Notes: generated by a model from the sequence alone, not told the origin. 9,001 nt of DNA from Syntrophorhabdus sp. (GCA_020724025.1 DYHU01000148.1:1-9001), one strand, 5' to 3'. Counted from the stretch's first letter, positions 1 to 6,578 are shown. Program-made: numbers and translations.

Positions 1-25
1 AGGGGGGAGGGTGAGGGAGGGGGTG
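1..25. repeat. G-rich repeat copy, quadruplex-capable, at left window edge
   Basis: The first 25 bases contain four G-tracts of three or more (2-7, 9-11, 15-17, 19-23) separated by one to three bases, which meets the usual G-quadruplex pattern on the + strand. It resembles the G-rich half of the palindrome at 6600-6649, so it is probably the right half of another copy cut by the window edge. Its last bases double as a possible ribosome binding site for the adenosyltransferase gene. Quadruplex formation is inference from the pattern only. Confidence 0.5.
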
Positions 26-28
26 ATC
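18..28 (+). promoter_or_regulatory. Possible Shine-Dalgarno sequence bearing on the cobO start
   Basis: AGGGGGTGATC matches the extended anti-SD complement AGGAGGTGATC at 10 of 11 positions. It ends 8 bases before an in-frame TTG at 37 but 20 bases before the ATG at 49. It therefore favours TTG-37 as the initiation codon, whereas codon identity and family start favour ATG-49. It may also be a chance by-product of the G-rich repeat in which it lies. Confidence 0.35.
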
Positions 29-48
29 ATTGCCCATTGAGTTTTTCT

Positions 49-573
49 ATGGAAAAGGGTCTCATCCAGGTTTATACGGGAAATGGAAAAGGGAAAACGA
101 CGGCGGCTCTGGGATTAGCCCTCAGGGCAGTGGGCCATGGGCTGAAGGTGTTGATCGTTCAGTTTATGAAAGGCAATACCGAATATGGCGAATTTGAAGC
201 AGCCCGGAAACTTTCCCCCTATCTGACGATCAAGCCCTATGGTCGCAAAGTCTTTATTTCTGAAACTAACCCTGATGCCATCGATATTCAACTGGCCCTG
301 GAAGGATTTTCCATAGCCAAAACAGCCATTGAGAATAAAGAATTTGACATTGTGATCTTAGATGAGATCAACCTCGCTGTGGATTACGGTCTGATTCCTT
401 TATCCGATCTTATTCAACTGATCGATTCCAAACCGGCCACAGTGGAACTTATCCTCACCGGAAGAAATGCAAAACCAGAGATTATAGAGAAGGCTGATCT
501 GGTGACAGAGATGATGGATCGAAAGCATTACTCCAATAAAGGCGTCCCGGCCCGAAAGGGCATTGAAATGTAA
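49..573 (+). CDS. cobO: Cob(I)alamin adenosyltransferase, CobO/BtuR/CobA family
   Basis: This enzyme transfers the 5'-deoxyadenosyl group of ATP to cob(I)alamin (or a corrinoid precursor) in the cytoplasm and so makes AdoCbl, the cofactor of the mutase encoded downstream. The 174-aa product has the family P-loop GNGKGKTT at residues 11-18, an acidic Walker-B-like LDE at 104-106 followed by INLAVDYGL, the LTGRNA motif at 136-141, and the conserved tail ADLVTEM...KHY...ARKGIE. The length is normal for the short forms of the family (about 170-200 aa). I chose ATG-49 because conserved sequence begins right after it; an in-frame TTG at 37 would add four residues and has a better-placed SD. The frame is open to the window edge, but upstream codons fall in a G-rich repeat and look non-coding. 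Placement beside a B12 mutase suggests a dedicated cofactor supply. Confidence 0.92.
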   Translation: MEKGLIQVYTGNGKGKTTAALGLALRAVGHGLKVLIVQFMKGNTEYGEFEAARKLSPYLTIKPYGRKVFISETNPDAIDIQLALEGFSIAKTAIENKEFDIVILDEINLAVDYGLIPLSDLIQLIDSKPATVELILTGRNAKPEIIEKADLVTEMMDRKHYSNKGVPARKGIEM

Positions 574-598
574 ACCCAATCGTAAAGCACAAATTTAG

Positions 599-615
599 TC
601 CCGCGCTTCGCGGGA
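599..615. repeat. Perfect 7-bp inverted repeat (small hairpin)
   Basis: TCCCGCG (599-605) and CGCGGGA (609-615) pair across a 3-base CTT loop, 26 bases after the cobO stop. The + strand continues with a run of A rather than T, so this is not a standard intrinsic terminator for cobO. It may be a terminator-like or REP-like palindrome, or may stabilise the 3' end of the message. The rest of the gap, 620-689, is AT-rich. It contains a 10-bp inverted pair (620-629 with 672-681) and two GCTAATT words 28 bases apart (648 and 676). Confidence 0.5.
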
Positions 616-709
616 AAAAATTAGCAATGAGAAAATCTTTTTAAAATGCTAATTTTGTAATGATCACTTTGCATTGCTAATTGATCTTTTGACAAAGGGG
701 GGATTCCAG

Positions 710-2383
710 ATGTTCAAAGAGGATCAACTCAAAGAGGTCCAGCAGGAGAAGAAGAAATGGGTGGACGACCTGTCTAAATTTCTCTCCGAAACCCCTGAAC
801 GTCTGCCCCGCTTCACCACCGTCTCAGATCTGGAGATCAAAGGTCTTTATACTCCCGAGGATATAAAGGGTTTGGATTACTCCAGAGATGTGGGCTTTCC
901 TGGAGTCTATCCCTTCACGCGGGGCGTTCAGCCCTCCATGTACCGGGGGAGGCTCTGGACGATGCGTATGTTTTCCGGTCTGGGAGGTCCGGAAGAGACC
1001 AACCAGCGTTTTCATTATCTGCTCAATCATGGCGAGACAGGACTTTCCATCGCCTTTCATTACCCCACCTTGATGGGCTATGACAGTGACTCTCCCAATG
1101 CCAGAGGTGAGGTCGGAAAATGCGGGGTGGCAATCGACACCCTCAAAGATATGGAGATTCTCTTTGAAGGTATCCCCCTCGACAAGGTGACCACCTCAAT
1201 GACGATCAATCCTCCGGCCTCAATCCTGCTGGCAATGTATATCGTTTTGGCAGAGAAACAGGGCGTGAGCAAGAAAGAGATCGGTGGAACGATCCAGAAC
1301 GACATGCTGAAGGAATTCATCGCGCAGAAGACCTTCATGCTTCCCCCCAAGCCCTCCCTTAGGATTATTGTGGACACCATCGAATACTGCACTAAAGAAG
1401 TTCCCCGATGGAATACGATCAGCATCAGCGGCTATCACATCCGTGAGGCCGGGTCTACGGCGGTTCAGGAGCTGGCCTTCACCCTGGCCGACGGGATCGC
1501 CTATGTGGAAGCGGCCATGGAGAAGGGTCTCGATGTGGACGATTTTGCGCCGAGGCTCTCCTTCTTTTTCGACTCCCATATCGACTTTTTCGAGGAGATT
1601 GCAAAATACAGGGCAGCTCGAAGAATCTGGGCTAAGGTCATGAGGGAGCGTTTCATGGCAAAGAAGCCCCGCTCTTGGATGCTCCGGTTTCATACCCAGA
1701 CCGCAGGCTGTTCCTTAACCGCCCAGCAACCTTTTAACAATGTGGTTCGCACGGCTTATGAAGCGCTGGCCGCGGTGCTGGGGGGAACCAATTCACTCCA
1801 CACCAATTCTCTGGATGAAACCTATGCCATTCCCACTGAGGAGGCGGTGACGATTGCCCTGAGGACACAGCAAATCCTGGCGGAAGAAACAGGTGTGACC
1901 AACACGATCGATCCCCTTGCAGGGTCCTATTTTGTGGAAGCCCTGACCAATGAGATGGAAGAAAAAGCCTGGGACTACATCCAGAAGATCGATGAGATGG
2001 GAGGAATGGTGAAAGCGATCGAGAGGGGCTATCCACAGATGGAGATCGCAGAAGCCGCCTATCGGTTTCAGAGACAGATCGATGCCGACGAGAAGGTGAT
2101 CGTCGGGGTGAATAAGTATGTGACCGATCACCCGCCCATTACGATATGGAGGATGAGACCTGAAATCGAAGAGAGGCAGTTAAAAAGGCTCCAGGAGGTC
2201 AAGAGAACAAGAAACAATCCGAAAGTGAAGGAATGTCTCGGGGAGATCCGGAAAACCTCTCTCGATGGAAGAAATCTGATGCCTCACATCATCAATGCGG
2301 TCAGGGAATATACAACGATCCAGGAGATTTGTGATGTGTGGCGGGAGGTCTTCGGTCGCTATACGGATCCGGGATATTTTTAG
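710..2383 (+). CDS. AdoCbl-dependent acyl-CoA mutase, large (catalytic) subunit; isobutyryl-CoA mutase-like
   Basis: The 557-aa protein is the TIM-barrel subunit of the methylmalonyl-CoA mutase superfamily, without a fused B12 domain, as in IcmA. Recognisable segments include YPFTRG (67-72), RLWTMR (81-86), GYDSD (123-127), IQNDMLKEF (195-203), [11 protein letters not shown] (238-248) and [10 protein letters not shown] (361-370). Aligned by eye to Propionibacterium methylmalonyl-CoA mutase at a constant offset of -1, catalytic His244 is present as H243. Tyr89 is F88, and the carboxylate-binding Arg207 is Q206. Phe plus Gln is the isobutyryl-CoA mutase pair, so a substrate without a free carboxylate is expected, such as isobutyryl/butyryl-CoA or a related branched acyl-CoA. 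The position matching Asp117 of 2-hydroxyisobutyryl-CoA mutase appears to be A115. ATG-710 was chosen because an AAAGGGGGGA site at 694-703 precedes it; an earlier in-frame start at 674 has none. Automatic pipelines would probably call it methylmalonyl-CoA mutase. Confidence 0.9.
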   Translation: MFKEDQLKEVQQEKKKWVDDLSKFLSETPERLPRFTTVSDLEIKGLYTPEDIKGLDYSRDVGFPGVYPFTRGVQPSMYRGRLWTMRMFSGLGGPEETNQRFHYLLNHGETGLSIAFHYPTLMGYDSDSPNARGEVGKCGVAIDTLKDMEILFEGIPLDKVTTSMTINPPASILLAMYIVLAEKQGVSKKEIGGTIQNDMLKEFIAQKTFMLPPKPSLRIIVDTIEYCTKEVPRWNTISISGYHIREAGSTAVQELAFTLADGIAYVEAAMEKGLDVDDFAPRLSFFFDSHIDFFEEIAKYRAARRIWAKVMRERFMAKKPRSWMLRFHTQTAGCSLTAQQPFNNVVRTAYEALAAVLGGTNSLHTNSLDETYAIPTEEAVTIALRTQQILAEETGVTNTIDPLAGSYFVEALTNEMEEKAWDYIQKIDEMGGMVKAIERGYPQMEIAEAAYRFQRQIDADEKVIVGVNKYVTDHPPITIWRMRPEIEERQLKRLQEVKRTRNNPKVKECLGEIRKTSLDGRNLMPHIINAVREYTTIQEICDVWREVFGRYTDPGYF

Positions 2384-2483
2384 ATTTCGGAATGTAGATT
2401 GCGGATTGCGGAATAAAGATTCTGAAACTTTTAGATATTATGGTTGCCATTCCGAATTCCGAAATCCAAAATCCGCAATTCAA
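2383..2483. repeat. Inverted array of degenerate 7-bp words after the mutase large-subunit gene
   Basis: Words stay in an exact 7-bp register from the last base of the stop codon. GATTTCG starts at 2383, GATTGCG at 2397 and again at 2404, and GATTCTG at 2418. After a less regular middle, reverse-complement-type words follow, also in 7-bp steps: ATTCCGA at 2449 and 2456, AATCCAA at 2463, AATCCGC at 2470. The two halves can therefore pair imperfectly into a long hairpin. The period is not a multiple of three and no gene fits here. The function is unknown. Confidence 0.75.
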
Positions 2484-2497
2484 TAGCGGAGGAGAGC

Positions 2498-2899
2498 ATG
2501 GAGCGGAAGATACGAATCCTGATCGCCAAACCGGGTTTAGATGGACATGACCGCGGAGCTAAAATCATTGCGAGGGGGTTTCGCGATGCGGGGTTTGAGG
2601 TGATCTATACCGGCCTCCATCAGACACCGGAGCAGATTGTGGCCGCCGCCATTCAGGAAGACGTGGATGGCATTGGACTGTCCATCCTCTCAGGAGCCCA
2701 TGACTATATCTTTCCCCAGGTCATCCAGTTGCTCCGTGAGAAAGGAGCAAACGATATCGTCGTCTTTGGAGGAGGAATCATTCCCGAAGAGGACATCCTC
2801 GTTCTGAAAGAGAGTGGCGTGAAGGCTCTATTTGTGCCGGGAACGCCCATCGAAGAAGCCGTGAAGTGGGTCCGGGAGAACATTAAACCGAGAAAATAA
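2498..2899 (+). CDS. AdoCbl-dependent acyl-CoA mutase, small (B12-binding) subunit
   Basis: The 133-aa product is a stand-alone cobalamin-binding Rossmann-like domain of the size of IcmB and archaeal mutase small subunits. It carries the base-off/His-on signature DGHDRG at residues 15-20 (D15, H17, G20), the SxL motif at S62-L64 within GLSILSG, and the glycine-rich GGG at 91-93 followed by IIPEEDI. H17 should be the lower axial ligand of cobalt. With the preceding gene it would form the heteromeric mutase. Start ATG-2498 is preceded by GGAGGAG at 2488-2494; an in-frame TTG at 2444 would add an N-terminus encoded by the heptamer array, which is unlikely. The 114-bp gap to the large subunit is long for genes expected to be made in equal amounts, but it is filled by that array. 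Confidence 0.93.
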   Translation: MERKIRILIAKPGLDGHDRGAKIIARGFRDAGFEVIYTGLHQTPEQIVAAAIQEDVDGIGLSILSGAHDYIFPQVIQLLREKGANDIVVFGGGIIPEEDILVLKESGVKALFVPGTPIEEAVKWVRENIKPRK

Positions 2900-2903
2900 A
2901 TGA

Positions 2904-2991
2904 TAGTCTCGTAGTCTTATAGTCAAATAGTCTTATAGTCTTTCACTATCCGACCAACAGACTAATCGACTATGCGACTGGACTAATGACT
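2904..2991. repeat. Inverted array of 8-bp words after the mutase small-subunit gene
   Basis: TAGTC recurs at 2904, 2912, 2920, 2928 and 2936, exactly every 8 bases, with three variable bases between. In the same register the words then become reverse complements: CACTATCC at 2944, GACCAACA at 2952, GACTAATC at 2960, GACTATGC at 2968 and GACTG at 2976. Two further GACT words follow at 2981 and 2988 with the spacing broken to 5 and 7. The array begins four bases after the stop codon. The two arms could fold back on each other. No coding capacity is visible. Confidence 0.8.
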
Positions 2992-3024
2992 CCGAACTTA
3001 ATAGGAAGGGGGGTGAAGGCGTTA

Positions 3025-3073
3025 AAATTATCAATGATCAATTAACAATTAGCAACTATCAATTTTCAATTAT
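3025..3073. repeat. Tandem array of seven degenerate heptamers (CAATTAt type)
   Basis: Seven consecutive 7-bp words lie in perfect register: an AAATTAT unit at 3025, then words beginning CAA at 3032, 3039, 3046, 3053, 3060 and 3067, mostly CAATTA plus one variable base. All are in the same orientation. They lie in the 233-bp gap between the mutase small-subunit and first thiolase-like genes, between the 8-bp array and a second heptamer array of different sequence. Confidence 0.75.
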
Positions 3074-3076
3074 TTA

Positions 3077-3111
3077 CACGAATCACGAGTCACGATTCAC
3101 TATTCACCAAT
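3077..3111. repeat. Tandem array of five degenerate heptamers (CACGAnT type)
   Basis: Words beginning CAC recur at 3077, 3084, 3091, 3098 and 3105, exactly 7 bases apart: CACGAAT, CACGAGT, CACGATT, then two more diverged units. The phase is shifted three bases from the preceding heptamer array, so this is a separate block. It ends a few bases before the ribosome binding site of the first thiolase-like gene (AAGGAGGG, 3116-3123). Confidence 0.75.
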
Positions 3112-3132
3112 GAGAAAGGAGGGAATAATAGT

Positions 3133-4281
3133 ATGTCAAAACGAGTTGCGATTATCGGAATAGGGACAACAGGATTTCGTGCCACCACGCCTGATGTCTC
3201 CTATCGGGAGTTGACCTATGAGGCGGCGATGAAGGCCTATCTCGATGCTGGCGTTGAACCAAAGGATATCGATTCTTTTGTTGCCACCTCTGAAGACTTC
3301 CTCGAAGGTTACAGCATCTCAGATGAATACTCACCCGATCAATTAGGGGCAGTTCTCAGACCCATCTACACTGTTCCGGGTGATTTTATTCATTCCTTAG
3401 CATCAGCCTACATGATGATCCTTTCCGGCATCGGTCCTATATCCGCCGTTCAGGGACTGAGCAAAGCTTCTAACATGTTGACCCTATCGGAAATGGTGAC
3501 CTTTGCAATGGATCCCATCTATAATCGGCCATTGAAAGAAAGCCCTCATGCTGTGGCAGGGATGGAGATGGCGAGGTTCATGTATGAAACAAGCACAACA
3601 AGGGAACAATGTGCAAAGGTCGTGGTCAAGAACAAAAAGAATGCTTTGAACAATCCCTATGCCGGACATAGCGTTCTGATTGACACAGACAATGTTCTCA
3701 ATTCCGAAGTCATCTCTTATCCATTAACCCAGATGGACATCAGCCCGCATTCCGATGGGGCAGTGGTAGTTGTCCTGGCAGAAGAAGAGACGGCAAAAAC
3801 TCTCTGTGATAAACCCATCTGGATCAGGGGAATCGGATGGTGCTCGGACACACCAGGTCTTGAAACTCGAAATTGGGGAGAAGCCATCTATGCGCAAATG
3901 GCAGCGGAAATGGCTTACAAGATGGCAGGGATTCGTTATCCGAGAAAAGAGATAAACTTCGCTGAGATCAACGACGAATTCTCTTACAAAGAACTCCAGC
4001 ATCTTGAAGCCATGAGAATCTGCAAAAAAGGAGAGTCCGGCCCTCTGACAGAAATCGGAGGAACGGAGATCACTGGAGAATTTCCTGTCAATCCCTCTGG
4101 AGGTTGCCTCGGAGTGGGAAATCTATATGAACTCAATGGCGGGCATAAAGTCTTTGAAGTGGTCCAGCAATTGAGGGGGGAAGCAGGGAAGAATCAACTT
4201 AAAAATGTGACCACAGGACTGGCTCAAAGTTGGAGAGGCATTCCGACAACTACGGGAACTGTGGTGATTCTGGGTAATTAA
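3133..4281 (+). CDS. Thiolase-fold protein (SCPx/lipid-transfer type), first of a pair; nucleophilic Cys apparently absent
   Basis: The 382-aa product has the thiolase fold of the SCP2-thiolase/archaeal acetoacetyl-CoA thiolase branch: N-terminal RVAIIGIGTTGF, NDEFSYKEL (280-287, the NEAF/HDCF-loop position), NPSGG (320-324), LRGEAGKNQ (347-355) and a C-terminal GTVVIL. Relatives make or cleave C-C bonds of acyl-CoAs, often in complex with a DUF35 partner. By eye, the CASG nucleophile motif is replaced by LASA (89-92), so the Cys position is Leu, and GHP is replaced by GNL with N330 for His. A normal Claisen thiolase mechanism therefore looks impossible. A Tyr-based retro-aldolase of the Ltp2 kind, or a non-catalytic subunit, are alternatives. 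ATG-3133 follows AAGGAGGG at 3116-3123. It is co-directional with its paralogue 15 bp downstream, consistent with an operon and a heteromer. Confidence 0.82.
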   Translation: MSKRVAIIGIGTTGFRATTPDVSYRELTYEAAMKAYLDAGVEPKDIDSFVATSEDFLEGYSISDEYSPDQLGAVLRPIYTVPGDFIHSLASAYMMILSGIGPISAVQGLSKASNMLTLSEMVTFAMDPIYNRPLKESPHAVAGMEMARFMYETSTTREQCAKVVVKNKKNALNNPYAGHSVLIDTDNVLNSEVISYPLTQMDISPHSDGAVVVVLAEEETAKTLCDKPIWIRGIGWCSDTPGLETRNWGEAIYAQMAAEMAYKMAGIRYPRKEINFAEINDEFSYKELQHLEAMRICKKGESGPLTEIGGTEITGEFPVNPSGGCLGVGNLYELNGGHKVFEVVQQLRGEAGKNQLKNVTTGLAQSWRGIPTTTGTVVILGN

Positions 4282-4296
4282 AAGGAGGTGAAAAGG

Positions 4297-5454
4297 ATGA
4301 GAAGAGTAGCCGTTATTGGAGCAGGTCTGACAAAATTTTATCGCAATACGATGGAAACGCCCAAAGAACTGGCCTATGAAGCTACTAAAATGGCGTTAGA
4401 TTCCTGTGGGTTGAAGCTTTCAGATATCGATTGTGTTGTCCACGGAACAGCGCCCGATGCCTTCGATGGTATTCATATGAAAGGGGAATATCTCTCGGAT
4501 GGTTCAGGGGCCTATCGAAAACCCTATATGAGGCATTATGTAGGTGGTGGCACAGGCGTTCTTTCACCGGTCCACGGTTGGTTTCATGTGGCCTCGGGAA
4601 TGTTCGACACCTGCCTGGTAGTCGCAGAGGAAAAAATGTCTTCTGCCTATCCGCACCCAGCGGGTGCGTTTCTGACGATCTTTGATCATACCACAGAACA
4701 ACCCCTCTACCCCACCCTCATCTGGATCTTTGCTATCGAGATGAATCGTTTTATGACCACCCATGGTTATAAGAAAGAGGACATTGCATTGGTGGCTGTC
4801 AAAAACAAGAAGAATGCAATGGATCATCCCTCTGCCCAATTACCCGCTGAAATCACAGTCCAGGATGTTCTCAACTCCGAGATCATGGCATGGCCGGTTA
4901 ATCGCCTCGACATCAGCCCCACAAGTGATGGTGCGGCTTGCATGGTATTGGCCGCCGAACATGTGGCTCGCCGGGTGACTGAAAAACCAATCTGGATTGA
5001 CGGAGTGGGTTGGGCATTGGATACGGCCTACTGGACCACACGGGATCTCTACTATCCGGACTATCTTGAAGTCGCAGCCCGCCAGGCCTATAAGATGGCA
5101 GGGATTAAAGAACCTTCCAAAGAAATACATGTGGCTGAACCCTATGATCCGTTTACCTACAAAGAACTCCACCATATCGAAGGATTGATGCTTGCGCCCA
5201 GAGGGAAATCAGTCCAGATGCTGGTGGATGGGCATTTCAACAGAAATGGAAACCTGCCTACTTCTCCTTCAGGAGGGCTTTTGGGAGTTGGTAATCCCAT
5301 TGCAGCAGCCGGCTTGATGAAGATAATAGAAATATATCTTCAACTGAAAGGAGAAGCAGGTAAGCGTCAAATCCCGGGGAATCCAACTTGTGGTGTCGCC
5401 AATGCCTGGGGGGATTTGATGCAGGTGGGAACCGTGACCGTTCTGAGAAAGTAA
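4297..5454 (+). CDS. Thiolase-fold protein (SCPx/lipid-transfer type), second of a pair; nucleophilic Cys apparently absent
   Basis: This 385-aa paralogue of the preceding protein shares blocks such as VKNKKNA, DISPxSDGA, KPIWI, AYKMAGI, FTYKELHHIE and PSGGxLGVGN. The usual nucleophile region reads SPVHG (90-94) where thiolases have xCASG, so Cys is replaced by Pro. GHP is GNP with N333 in place of His. The loop equivalent to NEAF/HDCF is YDPF (283-286). It retains the helix after the nucleophile loop and the LVVAEEKMS stretch typical of this branch. Loss of the same residues in both members makes random decay unlikely and points to altered chemistry, perhaps aldolase. ATG-4297 was chosen because AAAGGAGG (4281-4288) lies 8 bases upstream and overlaps the previous stop; an upstream GTG at 4288 falls inside that site. 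It likely pairs with its neighbour and with the two DUF35 proteins. Confidence 0.82.
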   Translation: MRRVAVIGAGLTKFYRNTMETPKELAYEATKMALDSCGLKLSDIDCVVHGTAPDAFDGIHMKGEYLSDGSGAYRKPYMRHYVGGGTGVLSPVHGWFHVASGMFDTCLVVAEEKMSSAYPHPAGAFLTIFDHTTEQPLYPTLIWIFAIEMNRFMTTHGYKKEDIALVAVKNKKNAMDHPSAQLPAEITVQDVLNSEIMAWPVNRLDISPTSDGAACMVLAAEHVARRVTEKPIWIDGVGWALDTAYWTTRDLYYPDYLEVAARQAYKMAGIKEPSKEIHVAEPYDPFTYKELHHIEGLMLAPRGKSVQMLVDGHFNRNGNLPTSPSGGLLGVGNPIAAAGLMKIIEIYLQLKGEAGKRQIPGNPTCGVANAWGDLMQVGTVTVLRK

Positions 5455-5481
5455 TAACTTCTTAAATAAGGAGGTGAGAAT

Positions 5482-6012
5482 ATGGCGATTACAGAAAAGG
5501 AAGTATTGAAAACCTCTACCAAACTGAGTGCGGAGGAAATCCAGAAAGGAAAGGTCCTTTCTGTAAAATGGACGCCTAAATTAAAATATGCGTGGGACAA
5601 TGGCCCGGCCATCGGTCGATACCTGGCAGAACTGAAAAATGGGAAGATCGTTGCCAAGAAATGTGATAAATGTCATCGCATCATGATCCCGCCCAGAATG
5701 TTCTGTGAACTCTGCTGGGTTCCAACCGGTGAATGGGTCTATGTCAAAGATACGGGAATCGTCAACACCTGGGTGGTCAGTTATGTGGACTGGAAAGCCG
5801 GCCGCCTCGATATCAAAGGCGGAGTGAGACCCTTCACCCCGGCAGTGATTGAAATTGACGGGGCCTCTAAGGGGATGGGCATCCTCCATCATCTGAATGA
5901 GGTCGATCCCTGGAAGATCCACCGCGGGATGAAAGTAAAGGCGGTCTGGAAACCGCCCGAAGAAAGAACCGGATCGATTACCGATATTAAGTATTTTAAA
6001 CCCATGAAATAA
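5482..6012 (+). CDS. DUF35 zinc-ribbon/OB-fold protein, first copy; thiolase partner
   Basis: The 176-aa protein has an N-terminal helical extension (about 1-55), a zinc ribbon with C61-C64 and C75-C78 (CxxC-x10-CxxC), and a C-terminal OB fold (about 85-170) ending DIKYFKP. Proteins of this family bind acyl-CoA ends and bridge or complete thiolase-like enzymes: archaeal acetoacetyl-CoA thiolase/HMG-CoA synthase complexes, BbsA of benzoylsuccinyl-CoA thiolase, and the DUF35 domain of ChsH2 that partners the aldolase Ltp2. It starts 27 bp after the second thiolase-like gene, with a near-perfect SD (AAGGAGGTGA, 5468-5477). All four zinc ligands are present, so the fold should be intact. It probably forms a complex with one or both thiolase-like proteins; its exact role is inference. 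Confidence 0.88.
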   Translation: MAITEKEVLKTSTKLSAEEIQKGKVLSVKWTPKLKYAWDNGPAIGRYLAELKNGKIVAKKCDKCHRIMIPPRMFCELCWVPTGEWVYVKDTGIVNTWVVSYVDWKAGRLDIKGGVRPFTPAVIEIDGASKGMGILHHLNEVDPWKIHRGMKVKAVWKPPEERTGSITDIKYFKPMK

Positions 6013-6082
6013 GTTTGAGGCTCAAGGCTGAAGGCTGGAGGCAAAAGAACTTGCCTCTTCCCTCAAACCTCAAACCTCTAAC
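6013..6082. repeat. Inverted array of ten heptamers between the two DUF35 genes
   Basis: The array starts at the first base after the stop codon and keeps 7-bp register for ten units. Units in the first orientation include GTTTGAG at 6013, GCTCAAG at 6020, GCTGAAG at 6027 and GCTGGAG at 6034. The opposite orientation includes CTCAAAC at 6062 and 6069, and CTCTAAC at 6076. It can form nested stems, TTTGAGG (6014-6020) with CCTCAAA (6061-6067) and GAGGCAA (6038-6044) with TTGCCTC (6051-6057). No T-run follows, so a terminator role is doubtful. Confidence 0.8.
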
Positions 6083-6101
6083 AATTTAAGGAGGTGAGAA
6101 T

Positions 6102-6578
6102 ATGGCATTGATCGAGCGATATCAGAAGACGACGGACATCGGTTACTGGGAAGGCCAGATACCAATGAGTTATATCTATACCGTTGGAAGGTCAGGCGAG
6201 AAGTTTTTCAGGGAGATCATGAACGGAAAGATTTTCGGCGCAAAATGTGATGCCTGCAACATTACCTATGTCCCGGCCAAAATATTTTGCGAAAAGTGTT
6301 TTGCCAGGTTGGAGGACAACTACCTGGATGTCGGAACCAAAGGAACTGTTTATACCTTTACGCAATGCCACGAGACCTACGAAGGAATAAGGAAAGAAAA
6401 ACCATCCATGGTCGCCGTGATTCAAATCGATGGGACCCAGGGTTTCCTTGTTCACTGGCTCGGAGAAGTCGATTTTGAAAAGGTTTATATTGGGATGCCC
6501 GTGGAGGGAGTCTTCAAACCCAAAAAGGACCGAGAGGGAAGTATTTTAGATATTAAGTATTTTAAACCGACCAAGTAA
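6102..6578 (+). CDS. DUF35 zinc-ribbon/OB-fold protein, second copy; thiolase partner
   Basis: The 158-aa product parallels the preceding gene: an N-terminal extension (about 1-42), a zinc ribbon with C49-C52 and C63-C66 in the same CxxC-x10-CxxC spacing, then an OB fold with VIQIDG, GFLVHWLGEVD and the same DIKYFKP end. The N-terminal 40 residues differ clearly from the first copy, which suggests each binds a different partner surface. Together the genes give two thiolase-like and two DUF35 subunits, so a four-subunit complex or two parallel complexes are both possible. The SD and start context (6087-6106) is identical over 20 bases to that of the first copy, and the last codons are also very similar. 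This fits a tandem duplication, or conversion at the ends. Confidence 0.88.
   Translation: MALIERYQKTTDIGYWEGQIPMSYIYTVGRSGEKFFREIMNGKIFGAKCDACNITYVPAKIFCEKCFARLEDNYLDVGTKGTVYTFTQCHETYEGIRKEKPSMVAVIQIDGTQGFLVHWLGEVDFEKVYIGMPVEGVFKPKKDREGSILDIKYFKPTK

Noticed and set aside
1220..1693. 157-codon reading frame on the minus strand inside the mutase gene
   Set aside because: It lies opposite a strongly conserved catalytic region and its translation resembles no protein family I know; it is a shadow frame.
710..2383. 2-hydroxyisobutyryl-CoA mutase assignment
   Set aside because: The positions matching Ile90 and Asp117 of that enzyme appear to be F88 and A115, so the isobutyryl-type signature fits better.
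3013..3045. Short GTG-started reading frame after an SD-like GGAAGGGG
   Set aside because: Only ten codons, running into a tandem heptamer array; no evidence of coding.
2904..3111. CRISPR array or integron-type recombination site
   Set aside because: The repeats are 7-8 bp, degenerate and without spacers of 30-40 bp; no cas or integrase gene is present.
6038..6057. Hairpin as intrinsic terminator after the first DUF35 gene
   Set aside because: The 7-bp stem is not followed by a T-run and is part of an inverted heptamer array between genes that look co-transcribed.
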